Shown here: positions 14,950 through 25,200 of the stretch, piece by piece | Numbering within the stretch: position 1 is the first letter of the stretch | Layout of the letters: each line of letters starts with the position of its first letter | NCBI RefSeq assembly: GCF_031157375.1 | Contig: NZ_JAVIFV010000004.1 | Span: 310,001 to 374,000 of the forward strand | DNA from: Sphingosinicella sp. LHD-64 | GTDB lineage: Bacteria; Pseudomonadota; Alphaproteobacteria; Sphingomonadales; Sphingomonadaceae | Reading direction: 5' to 3' | Length of the DNA stretch: 64,000 bases | Position numbers and translations under genes: made by a program | The notes under the pieces: generated by a model | What the model saw: the letters and a program-made list of their open reading frames with translations, nothing else | What the model was told of the DNA's origin: nothing | Database searches by the model: none

Positions 14950-16584
14950 ATGTTTCAACGCAATCGCGTCCGCATGACCACAGGCGGAGCCGCGCTCCTC
15001 GCAGCGCTTTCCGGTGCTCCGCCCGCTCATGCACAGGAAGCTGCGGCGTCACGGCAAGGCGCGGCGGACGGGTCCCAACTATCCGCGGCCGGCCCGGCGC
15101 CCGAGCCGGCCACGCGGTTCGACATCCGCGCCTTCCAGGTACGCGGCAACACCATCCTGGCGCCGAATGCCGTCGAGCGGGCGGTCTATCCGTTCATGGG
15201 GCCAGGGCGGACGTCGGAGGACGTCGAGGCGGCGCGCGCCGCCTTGCAGAAGGCATTCGAGGACGCCGGCTATGTCGCGGTATCCGTCTTCATCCCCGAG
15301 CAATCGGTAGAGGGCGGCATCCTCATGCTCGAGGTCCAGCCGCAGGCGATTGGACAGGTGCTCGTCGAAGGCGCACACGACCCGGATGCGATCCGGGCCC
15401 AGGCACCCTCTTTGGCGCCCGGACAGACGCCGAACCTGACGGAGTTCCAGCGCGACGTCGTCGCGATGAACCAAATCCCCAGCCGCCGCGTAACGCCGGA
15501 GCTGCGCGCCGGCGTGGCGCCGGGCACGCTGGACGTCCTGCTCGGCGTGGAAGAGACGTCGCCCTTTCACGCCTTGGCCGAACTCAACAATTTCAGCTCG
15601 GCGGCGACGTCGGAGCTGCGTGCTTCGGGGACGCTGCGCCACGACAATCTGTGGGGCAGAGGGGATTCCCTTTCGCTCTCCGTGCAGATCCCGCCCGAGC
15701 GCCCCGAGGACGGTATCGTCTTTTCCGGCAACTATCTGACCCGGCTCGGCACGGGCACGCAGCTGCTGCTCTACGGCGTCCATTCCGACAGCGACATCGC
15801 CGTGGTCGGCGGCACCAGCGTCATCGGCCGCGGCAACATCTTCGGCGCGCGGCTGATCCGCTCGCTCGGCAGTCGCGAGGGCTTCTATCACTCGCTCACC
15901 GCCGGCGTGGACTGGAAGGATTTCGGCGAGGACGTGATCCTCGGCGCCGACCGCGATTCGGTTCCGATCGAATATTTTCCCTTCACCGCGGCCTGGCGCG
16001 GCGACTGGACGGGTGACGGCAGCCAGAGCGATCTGACGCTGACGGCGGTGTTCGGAATCCGCGGGATCGGCGATGGACTGGAGCGCTTCCTGGACAAGCG
16101 CTTCCAGGCCCGGCCCAGCTTCTTCGCCGCCAAGCTGGACGCGAGCCACACCGGGGACATCCCCGCCGGGCTCCAGTTCTACAGCCGTTTCACCGGCCAG
16201 TGGTCGCCCGATCCGCTGATCTCGAACGAGCAGTTCTCGCTCGGCGGCATGTCCAGCGTGCGCGGCTATTTCGAATCCGAGATGATGGGAGACTGGGGTT
16301 TCGCGCTCCAGACCGAGCTGCGCAGCCCCGAGCTGTTCGGCGGCACCGGCAGCCTCAACTCCCTGCGGCTGCACGCCTTTGTCGATTCCGGCTTCGCCGG
16401 CATCCACCGCGCGCTGCCCGGCCAGACCCGCCGCGAATCGCTGATGAGCACGGGCCTCGGCGCCCGCGTGCGGCTCCTCGACTTCTTCAACGGCGCGCTC
16501 GACGTCGGCGTGCCGCTCCTTTCCGGGCCTGACTCCGGGTCCGGCGACCTCTTCGCCCGCTTCCGCATCTGGGGGGAATTCTAG
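14950..16584 (+). CDS. TpsB outer-membrane transporter (ShlB/FhaC/HecB family)
   Basis: 544 residues from the ATG at 14950, chosen for its GGGGG site and because it opens on a signal peptide (about 1-29, ending PPAHAQ). A POTRA region at about 55-135 contains FDIRAFQVRGNTIL and the GGILMLEVQ strand. The rest is a 16-stranded beta-barrel type sequence with LGGMSSVRGYFE (the VRGY tip motif of the L6 loop) near residue 440 and an LHAFVDSG strand motif. It would secrete the giant TpsA protein encoded at 22257-33425. It heads a plus-strand cluster; the gap to the next gene is 2 bp, so they are likely cotranscribed. Confidence 0.93.
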   Translation: MFQRNRVRMTTGGAALLAALSGAPPAHAQEAAASRQGAADGSQLSAAGPAPEPATRFDIRAFQVRGNTILAPNAVERAVYPFMGPGRTSEDVEAARAALQKAFEDAGYVAVSVFIPEQSVEGGILMLEVQPQAIGQVLVEGAHDPDAIRAQAPSLAPGQTPNLTEFQRDVVAMNQIPSRRVTPELRAGVAPGTLDVLLGVEETSPFHALAELNNFSSAATSELRASGTLRHDNLWGRGDSLSLSVQIPPERPEDGIVFSGNYLTRLGTGTQLLLYGVHSDSDIAVVGGTSVIGRGNIFGARLIRSLGSREGFYHSLTAGVDWKDFGEDVILGADRDSVPIEYFPFTAAWRGDWTGDGSQSDLTLTAVFGIRGIGDGLERFLDKRFQARPSFFAAKLDASHTGDIPAGLQFYSRFTGQWSPDPLISNEQFSLGGMSSVRGYFESEMMGDWGFALQTELRSPELFGGTGSLNSLRLHAFVDSGFAGIHRALPGQTRRESLMSTGLGARVRLLDFFNGALDVGVPLLSGPDSGSGDLFARFRIWGEF

Positions 16585-16586
16585 AC

Positions 16587-18353
16587 ATGACTCGATCTTC
16601 ACGCTTCAAGAAAGGTGTGGCCGGTCTCCTGCTGGCCGCGACCGCCATGACCGCCGCCGCGCCGGCTTTGGCCTGGTGGGAAAGCGACTTCGCCTACCGC
16701 ACCCGGATCAACCTCAACATGCAGGCCGCCGGCGTGACCGGCGAAGTCGCGCGGGCGCCGGTGCTGGTCCGGCTCCACTCGGGCAATTTCAGCTTCGCCG
16801 ACGTGAAGCCGGACGGATCGGACCTGCGCTTCGTCGCGGGCGATGACCGCACGCCGCTCAAGTTCCACGTCGAGCGCTGGTCGCCGCAGGAGGAGCAGGC
16901 GCTGGTCTGGGTCGACGCGCAGGGTCTTCAGCCGGGCCAGACCTCGGCCATTTATGCCTATTATGGCAATCAGGCCGCCGCGAACGGCCAGGATGTCGCC
17001 GGCACCTTCGCGCCCGATTATCGGCTGGTCTACCATTTCGACAATGACGGCGCGCCGCGTGACGCCACGGCCAACGGCGCCAATGCCAGCGGCGGCGAAG
17101 GCCGCAACGCGGGCGGCCTGATCGGCGGCAGCCTCGTCCTCGACGGCACGGCGCCGGTCACGCTGCCGGCTTCCGCCTTCGCGTCCGGTCCGCTGTCGGT
17201 GAGCTTCTGGGTGAGACCCGGCAGCGACGGTACCTTGTTCGCACTGCCCGGCGCGTTGAGCCTCGAGGCCGAAGGTGGCCAGCTCTTCATCGATCAGGGC
17301 GGTGCCCGTTCGGAGGGCGCGCCACTTGCGAACGGCGCCTGGGCGCATGTCGCGCTGGTGCATGATGGCCAGCGCACCGCGCTCTACATCGGCGGCCAGC
17401 CGGCTGGCGACGTCGCCGGCGCGCTCGGCGCCGCCACCGCGGCCCCGCAGCTCGGACTCGGCTTTGCCGGCGAGGTCGACGAGCTGCGCGTCGCCGGCAC
17501 CGCCCTGCCGCAGGCGGTCTTCCAGCTGGCGGCGGCAAGCGAGGGCCAGGGGGCCCGCCTGGTCAGCGCCGACACGGCCGAGCAGGTCGAGACCGGCAGC
17601 GGCCACGGCTATCTCGGCATCCTGTTCGGCGCGCTCACCATCGACGCCTGGGCCGTGATCGCGATCCTCGTGGTGATGTTCGCGCTCGCGATGTGGGTGC
17701 TGGTCTCGAAGATCGGACTGTTCTCGCGGATCGAGACCGCCAACGACGACTTCATCGAGGCCTATAACCAGCAGGCTCGGCGAAGCGGCGATCACGACGG
17801 CTTGCCGGCCTTCGATCCCGGCGCGGGCGCGGCCCATTCGACGCTTGGCCAGCTCTACCAGGTCGGCCGTCGCGAGCTGTCCGAGCGGCTGAGGGAAGGC
17901 CGCGTATCGGGCTCGCGCTTCGCGATCCGTGCCCAGTCGATCGCGGCGATCCGCTCCGCGCTCGATGCCGAACAGGTGCTCCAGTCCCAGAAGCTGCAGG
18001 ACCGGCTCGGCCTGCTCACCAACGCGATCTCCGGCGGCCCGTTCATCGGCCTCGCCGGTACGGTGCTCGGCGTGATGATCACCTTCGCCTCGGTCGCGGC
18101 CGCCGGCGAGGTCAACATCAATGCCATTGCGCCCGGCATCGCGGCGGCGCTGCTCGCCACGGTGGCCGGCCTCATCGTCGCGATCCCGGCCATGTTCGGC
18201 TACAACCATCTGCTCGCGCGCCAGAAGAAGATCACGGCGCGCAACCAGATTTTCGCCGACGAGCTGGAAAAGCGCATCGCCGAGACGTGGCAGGACAATG
18301 ACGGTCCCGCCGGCGGTCGCAGTCTCCCTGAAACCGCCATTGCGGCCGAGTAG
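16587..18353 (+). CDS. DUF2341-LamG-ExbB/TolQ fusion protein
   Basis: 588 residues combining secreted and proton-channel modules. A signal peptide covers 1-29. A DUF2341 region (about 55-130, ending AIYAYYGN) and a LamG/concanavalin-like domain (about 175-305, with VSFWVRPG and HVALVHDGQRTALYIGG) would lie in the periplasm. One membrane segment follows at 352-375, then a cytoplasmic part, and the MotA/TolQ/ExbB domain with membrane segments at about 484-507 (FIGLAGTVLGVMITF) and 515-545. It should pair with ExbD (next gene, 12 bp later) and TonB to convert proton-motive force to work at the outer membrane. The LamG part could sense or bind a surface polysaccharide; that is speculation. Confidence 0.9.
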   Translation: MTRSSRFKKGVAGLLLAATAMTAAAPALAWWESDFAYRTRINLNMQAAGVTGEVARAPVLVRLHSGNFSFADVKPDGSDLRFVAGDDRTPLKFHVERWSPQEEQALVWVDAQGLQPGQTSAIYAYYGNQAAANGQDVAGTFAPDYRLVYHFDNDGAPRDATANGANASGGEGRNAGGLIGGSLVLDGTAPVTLPASAFASGPLSVSFWVRPGSDGTLFALPGALSLEAEGGQLFIDQGGARSEGAPLANGAWAHVALVHDGQRTALYIGGQPAGDVAGALGAATAAPQLGLGFAGEVDELRVAGTALPQAVFQLAAASEGQGARLVSADTAEQVETGSGHGYLGILFGALTIDAWAVIAILVVMFALAMWVLVSKIGLFSRIETANDDFIEAYNQQARRSGDHDGLPAFDPGAGAAHSTLGQLYQVGRRELSERLREGRVSGSRFAIRAQSIAAIRSALDAEQVLQSQKLQDRLGLLTNAISGGPFIGLAGTVLGVMITFASVAAAGEVNINAIAPGIAAALLATVAGLIVAIPAMFGYNHLLARQKKITARNQIFADELEKRIAETWQDNDGPAGGRSLPETAIAAE

Positions 18354-18365
18354 GGAGCGCGACCG

Positions 18366-18782
18366 ATGGCGATCCAGCTCGGCGACGAGGACAAGCCGTA
18401 CAACGAGATCAACGTCACGCCGATGATCGACGTGATGCTGGTGCTCCTCATCATCTTCATCCTGCTCACCACGGCCGCGGTGCAGGGCATCAACGTCGAC
18501 CTTCCTTCGGCGTCATCGGCCAGGACGCTCGACCAGAACAAGTCGCGGGTGATCGCGGTGTCGAACGACGGCGCCGTTTCGATTGATGCGGTGCCCGTCT
18601 CGCTCAGCGAGCTGGAAACGGAACTGCGCACCAGCATCGCCGCCACTCCGGACCTGGCGGTGATCCTGCGCGGCGACCGCGCGGTCCAGTATGACCGCAT
18701 CATGCAGGTTCTGGACCTGTGCTCGAAGGTCGGCGTGCCGAGCCTCGGCATGGCCTCGACCCGTCCGCCGGGGGCCGCGTGA
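18366..18782 (+). CDS. exbD: ExbD/TolR biopolymer transport protein
   Basis: 138 residues. A short cytoplasmic N terminus, one membrane helix (about 20-42) beginning INVTPMIDVMLVLLIIFI with the essential Asp at residue 22, and a periplasmic TolR/ExbD domain (about 50-130; the ILRGDRAVQYDRIMQVLDLCSKVG stretch is highly typical). It is the partner of the upstream ExbB fusion and the downstream TonB. The gene is clearly in the same transcription unit. ExbD rather than TolR is chosen because TonB, not TolA, follows. Confidence 0.95.
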   Translation: MAIQLGDEDKPYNEINVTPMIDVMLVLLIIFILLTTAAVQGINVDLPSASSARTLDQNKSRVIAVSNDGAVSIDAVPVSLSELETELRTSIAATPDLAVILRGDRAVQYDRIMQVLDLCSKVGVPSLGMASTRPPGAA

Positions 18783-18815
18783 TGCGGCGCGCCCGATCAA
18801 AGGACGGCCAGGTCC

Positions 18816-19211
18816 ATGCAGCGCCTGCGCAGGTCCCGCATCAGTTTTCGCAGGCGACGGTTCCGTCCATGGCGCTGGCTGGCCCTGGTGCTGCTGATCG
18901 CCATCGCCTTGTGGCTGTCCGGCGCGGTCGCTTCGGCGCGACCGGCCTTGCCGGCGTCAACGCCCGAACACGCGACCCGGCTTCTCGCTCTGCACGCACG
19001 GATGACGCGGATATCGATCGGATCGACGCGCTGCAGGGGATCGGCTGATGGCGCAGGCCCAGCACGCTCCCTTGGGGGGAACGATGAGCTTCGGCAGCCG
19101 CAGGCGCACCCGGCAGTCCTCCGGGTGGCTGGTCCTCGGCGGTCTCGCGGGACTGACGCTGATCGCGATGTTCCTGTGGCCGACCGAGCAAATCTCCCAG
19201 CGTCCCAATGA
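18816..19211 (+). CDS. uncertain small membrane protein frame between exbD and tonB
   Basis: The first 60 or so codons read as a basic N terminus and a good membrane helix (WRWLALVLLIAIALWLSGAVASA), but the frame then runs 128 bp into the downstream TonB gene. A different frame ends cleanly at 19048 with an acidic DADIDRIDALQGIG tail. This looks like either one small gene with a frame slip in the middle or a chance frame. About 300 bp here is otherwise unaccounted for in a tight operon, which is why it is listed. Confidence 0.25.
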   Translation: MQRLRRSRISFRRRRFRPWRWLALVLLIAIALWLSGAVASARPALPASTPEHATRLLALHARMTRISIGSTRCRGSADGAGPARSLGGNDELRQPQAHPAVLRVAGPRRSRGTDADRDVPVADRANLPASQ

Positions 19212-19758
19212 GATGAAGACGACGCGGGTGATCCTGCCCCCGCCGCCACCGCCGCCGCCGGAGCCGGAGCCGATCGAGCAGGAAACGCCGCCCGAGCCCA
19301 CCGAGGCGCCGCCGCTCGAGGAACCGGTCGATACGCCGCCGCCGCCCGAAGCGCAGTCGGCCGAACCCACGGCCCGCGACAGCGCGCTCACCGCCCGCGA
19401 AGGTGCGGGACCTTCCAATTACGGCCTGCAGCGCGGCGACGGCTCGGGCACCCGCATCGGCAGCCGTCCCGCCGGCGGAGACAACGGGTTTGCCGCTTAT
19501 GCCAGCGTCGCGCTCTCGGCCATCCGCCTTGCTGCCCAGTCGGATCGCTCGCTGGCGCGCGGCCGCTACACGGTGCGCCTTTTGGTCGCGGTCGATGCGC
19601 AGGGCCGCATCTCGGATGTCAGCGTCGTCGACAGCTCGGGCGAGGCCCGGCGCGACGCGCGGCTTCGGCAGATCCTGACCGGCCTGCAGCTCTCGCGACG
19701 TCCGCCCGCCGGCCTGCCGCCGATGCGGATCGAACTCAATGCCCGCTCGGGAGCCTGA
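19084..19758 (+). CDS. tonB: TonB energy-transducing protein (second copy)
   Basis: 224 residues from the ATG at 19084, preferred over 19048 because GGGGGGAA lies 5 nt upstream. The membrane anchor is at about 15-32 (WLVLGGLAGLTLIAMFLW). A proline stretch of eight residues and repeated Pro-Glu pairs span about 52-95, giving the rigid periplasm-spanning region. The TonB C-terminal domain is at about 145-224 (RGRYTVRLLVAVDAQGRISDVSVVDSSGE). It follows ExbB and ExbD, completing an energising set dedicated to this locus. Its partner at the outer membrane is unknown; TpsB transporters normally need no energy input, which makes the link interesting. Confidence 0.92.
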   Translation: MSFGSRRRTRQSSGWLVLGGLAGLTLIAMFLWPTEQISQRPNEMKTTRVILPPPPPPPPEPEPIEQETPPEPTEAPPLEEPVDTPPPPEAQSAEPTARDSALTAREGAGPSNYGLQRGDGSGTRIGSRPAGGDNGFAAYASVALSAIRLAAQSDRSLARGRYTVRLLVAVDAQGRISDVSVVDSSGEARRDARLRQILTGLQLSRRPPAGLPPMRIELNARSGA

Positions 19759-19807
19759 TGCTCATGGCCCAGCTCACCGGCGCTTCAACTCCCAGGGGGA
19801 AATACGA

Positions 19808-21586
19808 ATGACCCAGCTCTCCATCCGTCACCGTCTCAAGCCCGCGCTGATGGCCTGCGTCGCGGGCCTCGCCTTCGTCGCTGCGCCGGCGCTCGGTCAG
19901 GAGGCATCGGCGCGGCCGCAGGTCGATCCCAATCGCCTGCTCGAGATCATGGTCCGGCGCGGCCTCGTCAGCCGTGAGGAAGCCGATGCGATGATCGCCG
20001 AGGCGGTCGCCGCGGCGCCGCAGCAGGCGCAGGCATTGCCGCCCGTGCCTCCCGGCGGCGTCGGCGCCGACGGCGTGCAGACCATCCCCTATGTCCCCGA
20101 CGTCGTGCGCGAGCAGATCGTGAGCCAGGTGCGCGCCGAGCTCGGCCAGCAGGCCCAGGCCGAGGGCTGGTCCCGCCCCGGCGAGACGCCCGAATGGACG
20201 CGGCGCATCACCCTTTCCGGCGACATCCGCCTGCGCGGCGAGGGCGCGTTCTTCGAGGAGCCGATCTTCGATTCCGGCACCGGCCTCCAGGTCGGCGGCA
20301 ACTATCCGGATTTCCCGAATTTCGCCGCGATCAACAGTGGGTCGGGCTTCGACGTGGCGCAGGGCTCGCCGGGCTATGTCAATCCGCCCTATCTCAACAC
20401 GACCGAGGATCGCCGCCGCGCCCGCATCCGCGCCAGGCTCGGCATCGGCATCCGCATCGACGAGGGGATCAGCGCCGAGCTGCGCCTCGCCACCGGCAAC
20501 GACAGCTCGCCGGTCTCGACCAACCAGACGCTCGGCAGCGACGGCGAGTTCGGCAAATATGCGTTGTGGGTGGACCGCGCCAATATCAGGTTCGCCTTGC
20601 CCGGCGGGACGAGCGCGCTGTTCGGCCGGTTCGGCAATCCGTTCTGGACGAGCGAGGTCCTGTTCGACGAGGACCTGAACTTCGACGGCGTCGCCGTTTC
20701 GGGGCGCGGCGCGATCGCGAACGGATTCTCGCTGTTCGGCACCATCGGCGCCTTTCCGATCTTCAACACCGACTTCAATTTCGGCTCCCGCGACGCCGGC
20801 GCGTTCAGCTCCAAGGATCGCTGGCTGGCCGCCGCCCAGGCGGGGATCGAGTACCGCCCCAACGACGATGTCTCGGCGCGCCTTGCGGTCGGCATTTTCC
20901 ATTTCGACCGCGTCCAGGGCGAGCTGTCCTCCCCCTGCTCGTTCCTCCAGGACGTGTGCGACACCGATGCGATGCGGCCCGCTTTCCAGCAGTTCGGCAA
21001 CTCGCTCTTCCCCTTGCGGAACATCATTCCCGATCCCAATGCGGCGCCGGGCACGAGCCCGGAGGTCCAGTATTTCGGACTCGCCTCCGAGTTCGACGTG
21101 CTCTCCGTGCGGGGCGCGGTCGACCTCAACCTGTTCGATCCGGTCGGCGTCCGGCTGGAGGGCGACTTCGTCCGGAACCTGAGCTTCGAACGCAGCCTCG
21201 TCGCCGCCCGCGCGATCAATCCGTCGAGCTTCGGTGACGGCGGCGAGTTCGACGGCGGCGACACCGGCTGGCAGGCCCGGCTCACGATCGGCCATTTCGG
21301 GCTGGCGCAACTGGGCCCGGGAATCGGCGCCGGCTGGACCGCCGACCCCGGCGACTGGAGCGTCAACCTCGCCTATCGGCGCGTCGCGTCCGACGCGGTA
21401 CTCGATGCCTTCACCGACTCCGACCTCGGCCTCGGCGGCACGAATGTGCGCGGCTGGGTGATCGGCGGCAACTACGCGTTCGGGCGCAACACCGCGATCG
21501 GCGCGCGCTGGCTGTCGTCCCAGGAAGTCTCGGGGCCGCCGCTCTCGATCGACCGGCTGTTCCTCGATCTCACCACCCGGTTCTGA
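19808..21586 (+). CDS. putative outer-membrane porin
   Basis: 592 residues from the ATG at 19808, with GGGGGAA upstream. A signal peptide covers 1-31 (ending APALGQEA). The N-terminal part has a short helical segment (LLEIMVRRGLVSREEADAMIAEAV) and a Gln/Ala-rich linker. The rest (about 130-592) is strand-rich with alternating polar and aromatic residues and ends DRLFLDLTTRF, with the C-terminal Phe expected for BAM-assembled barrels. It resembles the family called putative porin (Porin_5-like). It lies between tonB and the giant adhesin, so it may belong to the same export or surface machinery. Substrate is unknown. Confidence 0.8.
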   Translation: MTQLSIRHRLKPALMACVAGLAFVAAPALGQEASARPQVDPNRLLEIMVRRGLVSREEADAMIAEAVAAAPQQAQALPPVPPGGVGADGVQTIPYVPDVVREQIVSQVRAELGQQAQAEGWSRPGETPEWTRRITLSGDIRLRGEGAFFEEPIFDSGTGLQVGGNYPDFPNFAAINSGSGFDVAQGSPGYVNPPYLNTTEDRRRARIRARLGIGIRIDEGISAELRLATGNDSSPVSTNQTLGSDGEFGKYALWVDRANIRFALPGGTSALFGRFGNPFWTSEVLFDEDLNFDGVAVSGRGAIANGFSLFGTIGAFPIFNTDFNFGSRDAGAFSSKDRWLAAAQAGIEYRPNDDVSARLAVGIFHFDRVQGELSSPCSFLQDVCDTDAMRPAFQQFGNSLFPLRNIIPDPNAAPGTSPEVQYFGLASEFDVLSVRGAVDLNLFDPVGVRLEGDFVRNLSFERSLVAARAINPSSFGDGGEFDGGDTGWQARLTIGHFGLAQLGPGIGAGWTADPGDWSVNLAYRRVASDAVLDAFTDSDLGLGGTNVRGWVIGGNYAFGRNTAIGARWLSSQEVSGPPLSIDRLFLDLTTRF

Positions 21587-21592
21587 GCCAGG

Positions 21593-22150
21593 ATGTCGAC
21601 CGCGACGCTTCTCTTCTGTGCACGCTGGCTGCGGAATTCGGGTCGCGGCGACAGGGCCGTGCGCCCGGGCCCGCCCGGATCCCTGCCCGGGCGGGCCCAA
21701 ACCCCGCGCAGCTTCCTCTGCGCCGCCGCGGCCGTCATCCTCGCCTGCACCATCGCCAGCGTCGCAAGCGCGCAGGCGGGCGCCTCGGCGGACGGCCATG
21801 CCGATCGGCTGAAGTCCCGGGTCCGTGCGGAGCCGGACCCTGCACACGACGGCATGATCGGCGGGAACGACCCGCCCGGCCCCTGCGTCATGGTCGATAT
21901 CGCCGGCTATCGCGCCGGGCATCTCGAATGCGCATCGCGAAGCCTTGAGTATGCGGCGCGGGTCGCCCAGTCCCAGGCGCGTGCCGCGATCGAAACCCCG
22001 GTCATCGGGGCGGGATCGCCCGACATCCGGACCGGCGTCGCCAGCCAGGCGGCCACCCGCCAGCGGCTCGGCACGAACTACGGCGTCGCGGTCCGGCCGC
22101 AGCGCCCCGCTCCGCCTGCCTGGTCCAGTCCGATGGGGCCGCGCCGATGA
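21593..22150 (+). CDS. small exported protein of unknown function
   Basis: 185 residues from 21593, but the hydrophobic signal segment (FLCAAAAVILACTIASVASAQ) sits at about residues 41-61, so the real start may be later and the preprotein shorter; no better start codon with a ribosome-binding site was obvious. The mature part is 120 residues, contains CVMVDIAGYRAGHLECAS (two Cys, possibly a disulfide) and ends in a Pro/Arg-rich tail. No family is recognised. It lies 6 bp after the porin and 106 bp before the giant adhesin, in the same direction, so an accessory role in adhesin export or anchoring is plausible but unproven. Confidence 0.5.
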   Translation: MSTATLLFCARWLRNSGRGDRAVRPGPPGSLPGRAQTPRSFLCAAAAVILACTIASVASAQAGASADGHADRLKSRVRAEPDPAHDGMIGGNDPPGPCVMVDIAGYRAGHLECASRSLEYAARVAQSQARAAIETPVIGAGSPDIRTGVASQAATRQRLGTNYGVAVRPQRPAPPAWSSPMGPRR

Positions 22151-22256
22151 CTTGCTCCACCCGCCAATGGGACCGGCGTGCCCGTCATGCCCGCGTCTCA
22201 ATGCCCTTCCACGTTCAGGCCGCACCGCCGGCTGCCAGCGCTCTGGAGTCCGTCCG

Positions 22257-25200
22257 ATGACCGTCAAGACCCGTTCGTTCCGCAACACGCTCCTGATCGG
22301 CGCCTCGATCGGATCGATGATGGTGGCAGGGGTCGCCTATGCCCAGAACCGGCCGTTCGCGCGCACCGCCGCCGATCCCGCGGCGGCGGCCGCCCGCGCG
22401 GCGCAGAATGCGGCGACCCGCAATGCCGCCGCCGAGGCCGCGGCGGCCCGCACCCGTGCCGCGCTGACGCGGGCGGCCCAGGTGCGCAGCCAGATGGATG
22501 CCGCCCAGCAGGCCGCCCGCGCCGCGGCCGCGGCGGCGCAATCGAACATCCCCAACGGCCTCGGGGAAGGCGGCCTCCACGTCGCCAACGGCGTCATCAT
22601 CGATCCCGGCGCATTCAATGCCGACGATCCCCGCCTCGGCGAGGCCAATCTGTGGCTCGGCGCCAATGGGCCGACCCAGCAGCAGACCGCCGATGGCCGC
22701 ACCGAGGTCAACATCGAGCAGACCCAGTCCAAGGCGATCCTCACCTGGGACAGCTTCAACGTCGGCCGCGAGACCGACCTCGTGTTCGACCAGCAGGGCA
22801 ATGCCGAATGGGTGGCGCTGAACCGGGTCAACTCGGTCACCGCCGATCCCAGCCGCATCCTCGGCAACATCCGCGCGGACGGACAGGTCTACATCATCAA
22901 CCGCAACGGCGTGATCTTCGGCGGCACGAGCCAGGTCAACGTCCACTCGCTGATTGCCGCGAGCATGGACATCGGCGTCGCCGGCGTACGACACGACACG
23001 CCGATCACGCCCAACATCATTCGCAGCCGCAACCAGCGGTTCGTGAACGGCATATTGAGCGGCGCAAACAATTTCGCGGCAGGCATCGCGTTCGGCGAGG
23101 ATAACGGAACCATCCTGTCGACCGCGCCGGATACCGGCGTGACGGTGGAGGTCGGGGCGCGGCTGACCGCCGGCAATTATGGGCAGATCGCGCTGTTCGG
23201 GCGTCATGTCACGAACGGCGGCACGATCGAGACACCGGACGGGCAGGCACTGCTGGCGGCCGGCAGCGCCATCTTCCTCAACCGCAACTACGCCGCCGGC
23301 CTCGACCAGCTGATCGATCCGGACCTGCGCGGCTTCACCGTCGGTGTGGGCGGCGGCGGCGGGGCCGCGAATGACGGGATCATCTCCGCCGATCGCGGCA
23401 ACATCACGCTGACCGGCGCCTCGGTGTTCCAGAACGGCCTCCTCGAGGCGACCACCGGCGCGACGGCGAACGGGTCGATCCTGCTCCAGGCGGCCCATGG
23501 CGGCGTGGGCCTGCAGCGGCAGGCCCGCCCCAATCCCGACGGCGGCTTCGGCGATCTGGTCCTGGGCGAAGGCAGCGTCATGCAGATCCTGCCCGACGAC
23601 GGCGACGAACCGGTGGTCGGCACCGGCAGCTTCCGCAGCTCCAGAATCGACATGATCGGCAACCGGATCGTCTTCGACGAGGACGCCCGCCTCTACGCGC
23701 CGGGCGCGCAGCTGACGTTGCACACCGAACGCAAGTCGGGCGACCGGGACGGAACCCGCGACCCGAACGACAGCCGCATCTATCTCGGCGAAGGCGCGGA
23801 GATCGACATTGCCGGCCTCCACGTCACCGCGGCAGCCCAGAATTCGATCCGGGCCGAACTGCGCGCCAACGAGCTCAGGGACAATCCGCTGCTGCGCGAT
23901 GGTCCGCTGCGCGGGCGCACCATCTGGTTCGATCCGCGTCGCGGCACGTCGATCGCCGATCTCGCCGGCTATTACGACCTGATCGAGCGCGACGTCAGCG
24001 AGATGATGACCGAGGGCGGCACGCTCACCATGACCGGCTTTGAGATCATCGCGCGCGAGGGATCGACCATCGACCTGTCGGGCGGCAGCGTGTTCCACGA
24101 GGCCGGCTATGTCCGCTCGACCCGCCTGATCGGCGCCGACGGCCGGCTGGTGCCGGTCGAGCTCGCCGATCCCAGCCAAGTCTATATCGGCATCGAGGGC
24201 GACTTCATCGTCAATCACAGCCGCTGGGGCACGACCGAGAATTTCGTGAACGCCTTCGCGCGGCCCGACGGACGCCACGAGCAGGCCTATAGCGAAGGCC
24301 GTAATGCCGGCTCGCTGCTGCTGCCGTCGCAGGTGGTCATCCAGGCGGGGATCAGTGGCCTGCCGCGCATGGCCAAGGACGCCTTCCGCATCTTCGAAGG
24401 CGAGGTGCGGGCCGATGTCACTGTCGGCGAGTATCAGCAGGGAGCCCCGGGAGGCGCGACGATCGCCGACGTCGAGCGCGTCTGGCGCGAACGGCCGACC
24501 GGCGGCACGCTGGAGATGGGCGGGTCCATCGAAGGCTTCAACGGTCGCGACGGCGTCAACATCGGCGGCAGCGTTTCGATCGCGGAGGTCGGCGGGCTGC
24601 TTCCCGAGGATTTCGATGCGGATGGCACGCTCGACGTCGCCCGGGGTTTCCAGCACATCCTGCCGACCCAGTGGTTCGACGGCGGAACCTTCACCAACGT
24701 CACGATCTATAGTGGTTTCGCATCGGCGATCCTGGCAGGCGAGTCGGCGCCGCTCGTGCCTCCGGGCGGCGTGCTCACTGTCGGCGCCGACGTGACCATG
24801 GACCTCGGCGCCTACGGGTCGCTGAACTTCATGGGCCGACAGGCGAATATCGACGGCACGCTTCAGGCCGCCGGTGGCTCGATCCGCCTCGAAGCGGCCC
24901 ATGCGCCGACGCTGGACACGTTCACCCCGGTCTATGATTTCGCCGAGATTCCGGAGGCCGATCGGCCGGGCATCCGGCTCGGCGCCAATGGCCTCATCGA
25001 CGTTTCGGGCCGCTGGTCGAACGATTTCCGCGACGGGACGTCGGACGTCGCCCCGGTGCTGGACGGCGGATCGGTGGAGCTGATCGGCTACGCGATCCGC
25101 CTGGCGGCGGGATCGCGTATCTCGGCCGACGGCGGCGGGCATCTGAGCGCCGACGGCACAACCCTGACGCCGGGCAATGGCGGCTCGATACTGATCGACA

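Noticed and set aside
19736-25142. Long minus-strand frames over tonB, porin and the adhesin start
   Set aside because: No start with a ribosome-binding site and no family motif; the plus-strand genes have signal peptides and domain motifs.
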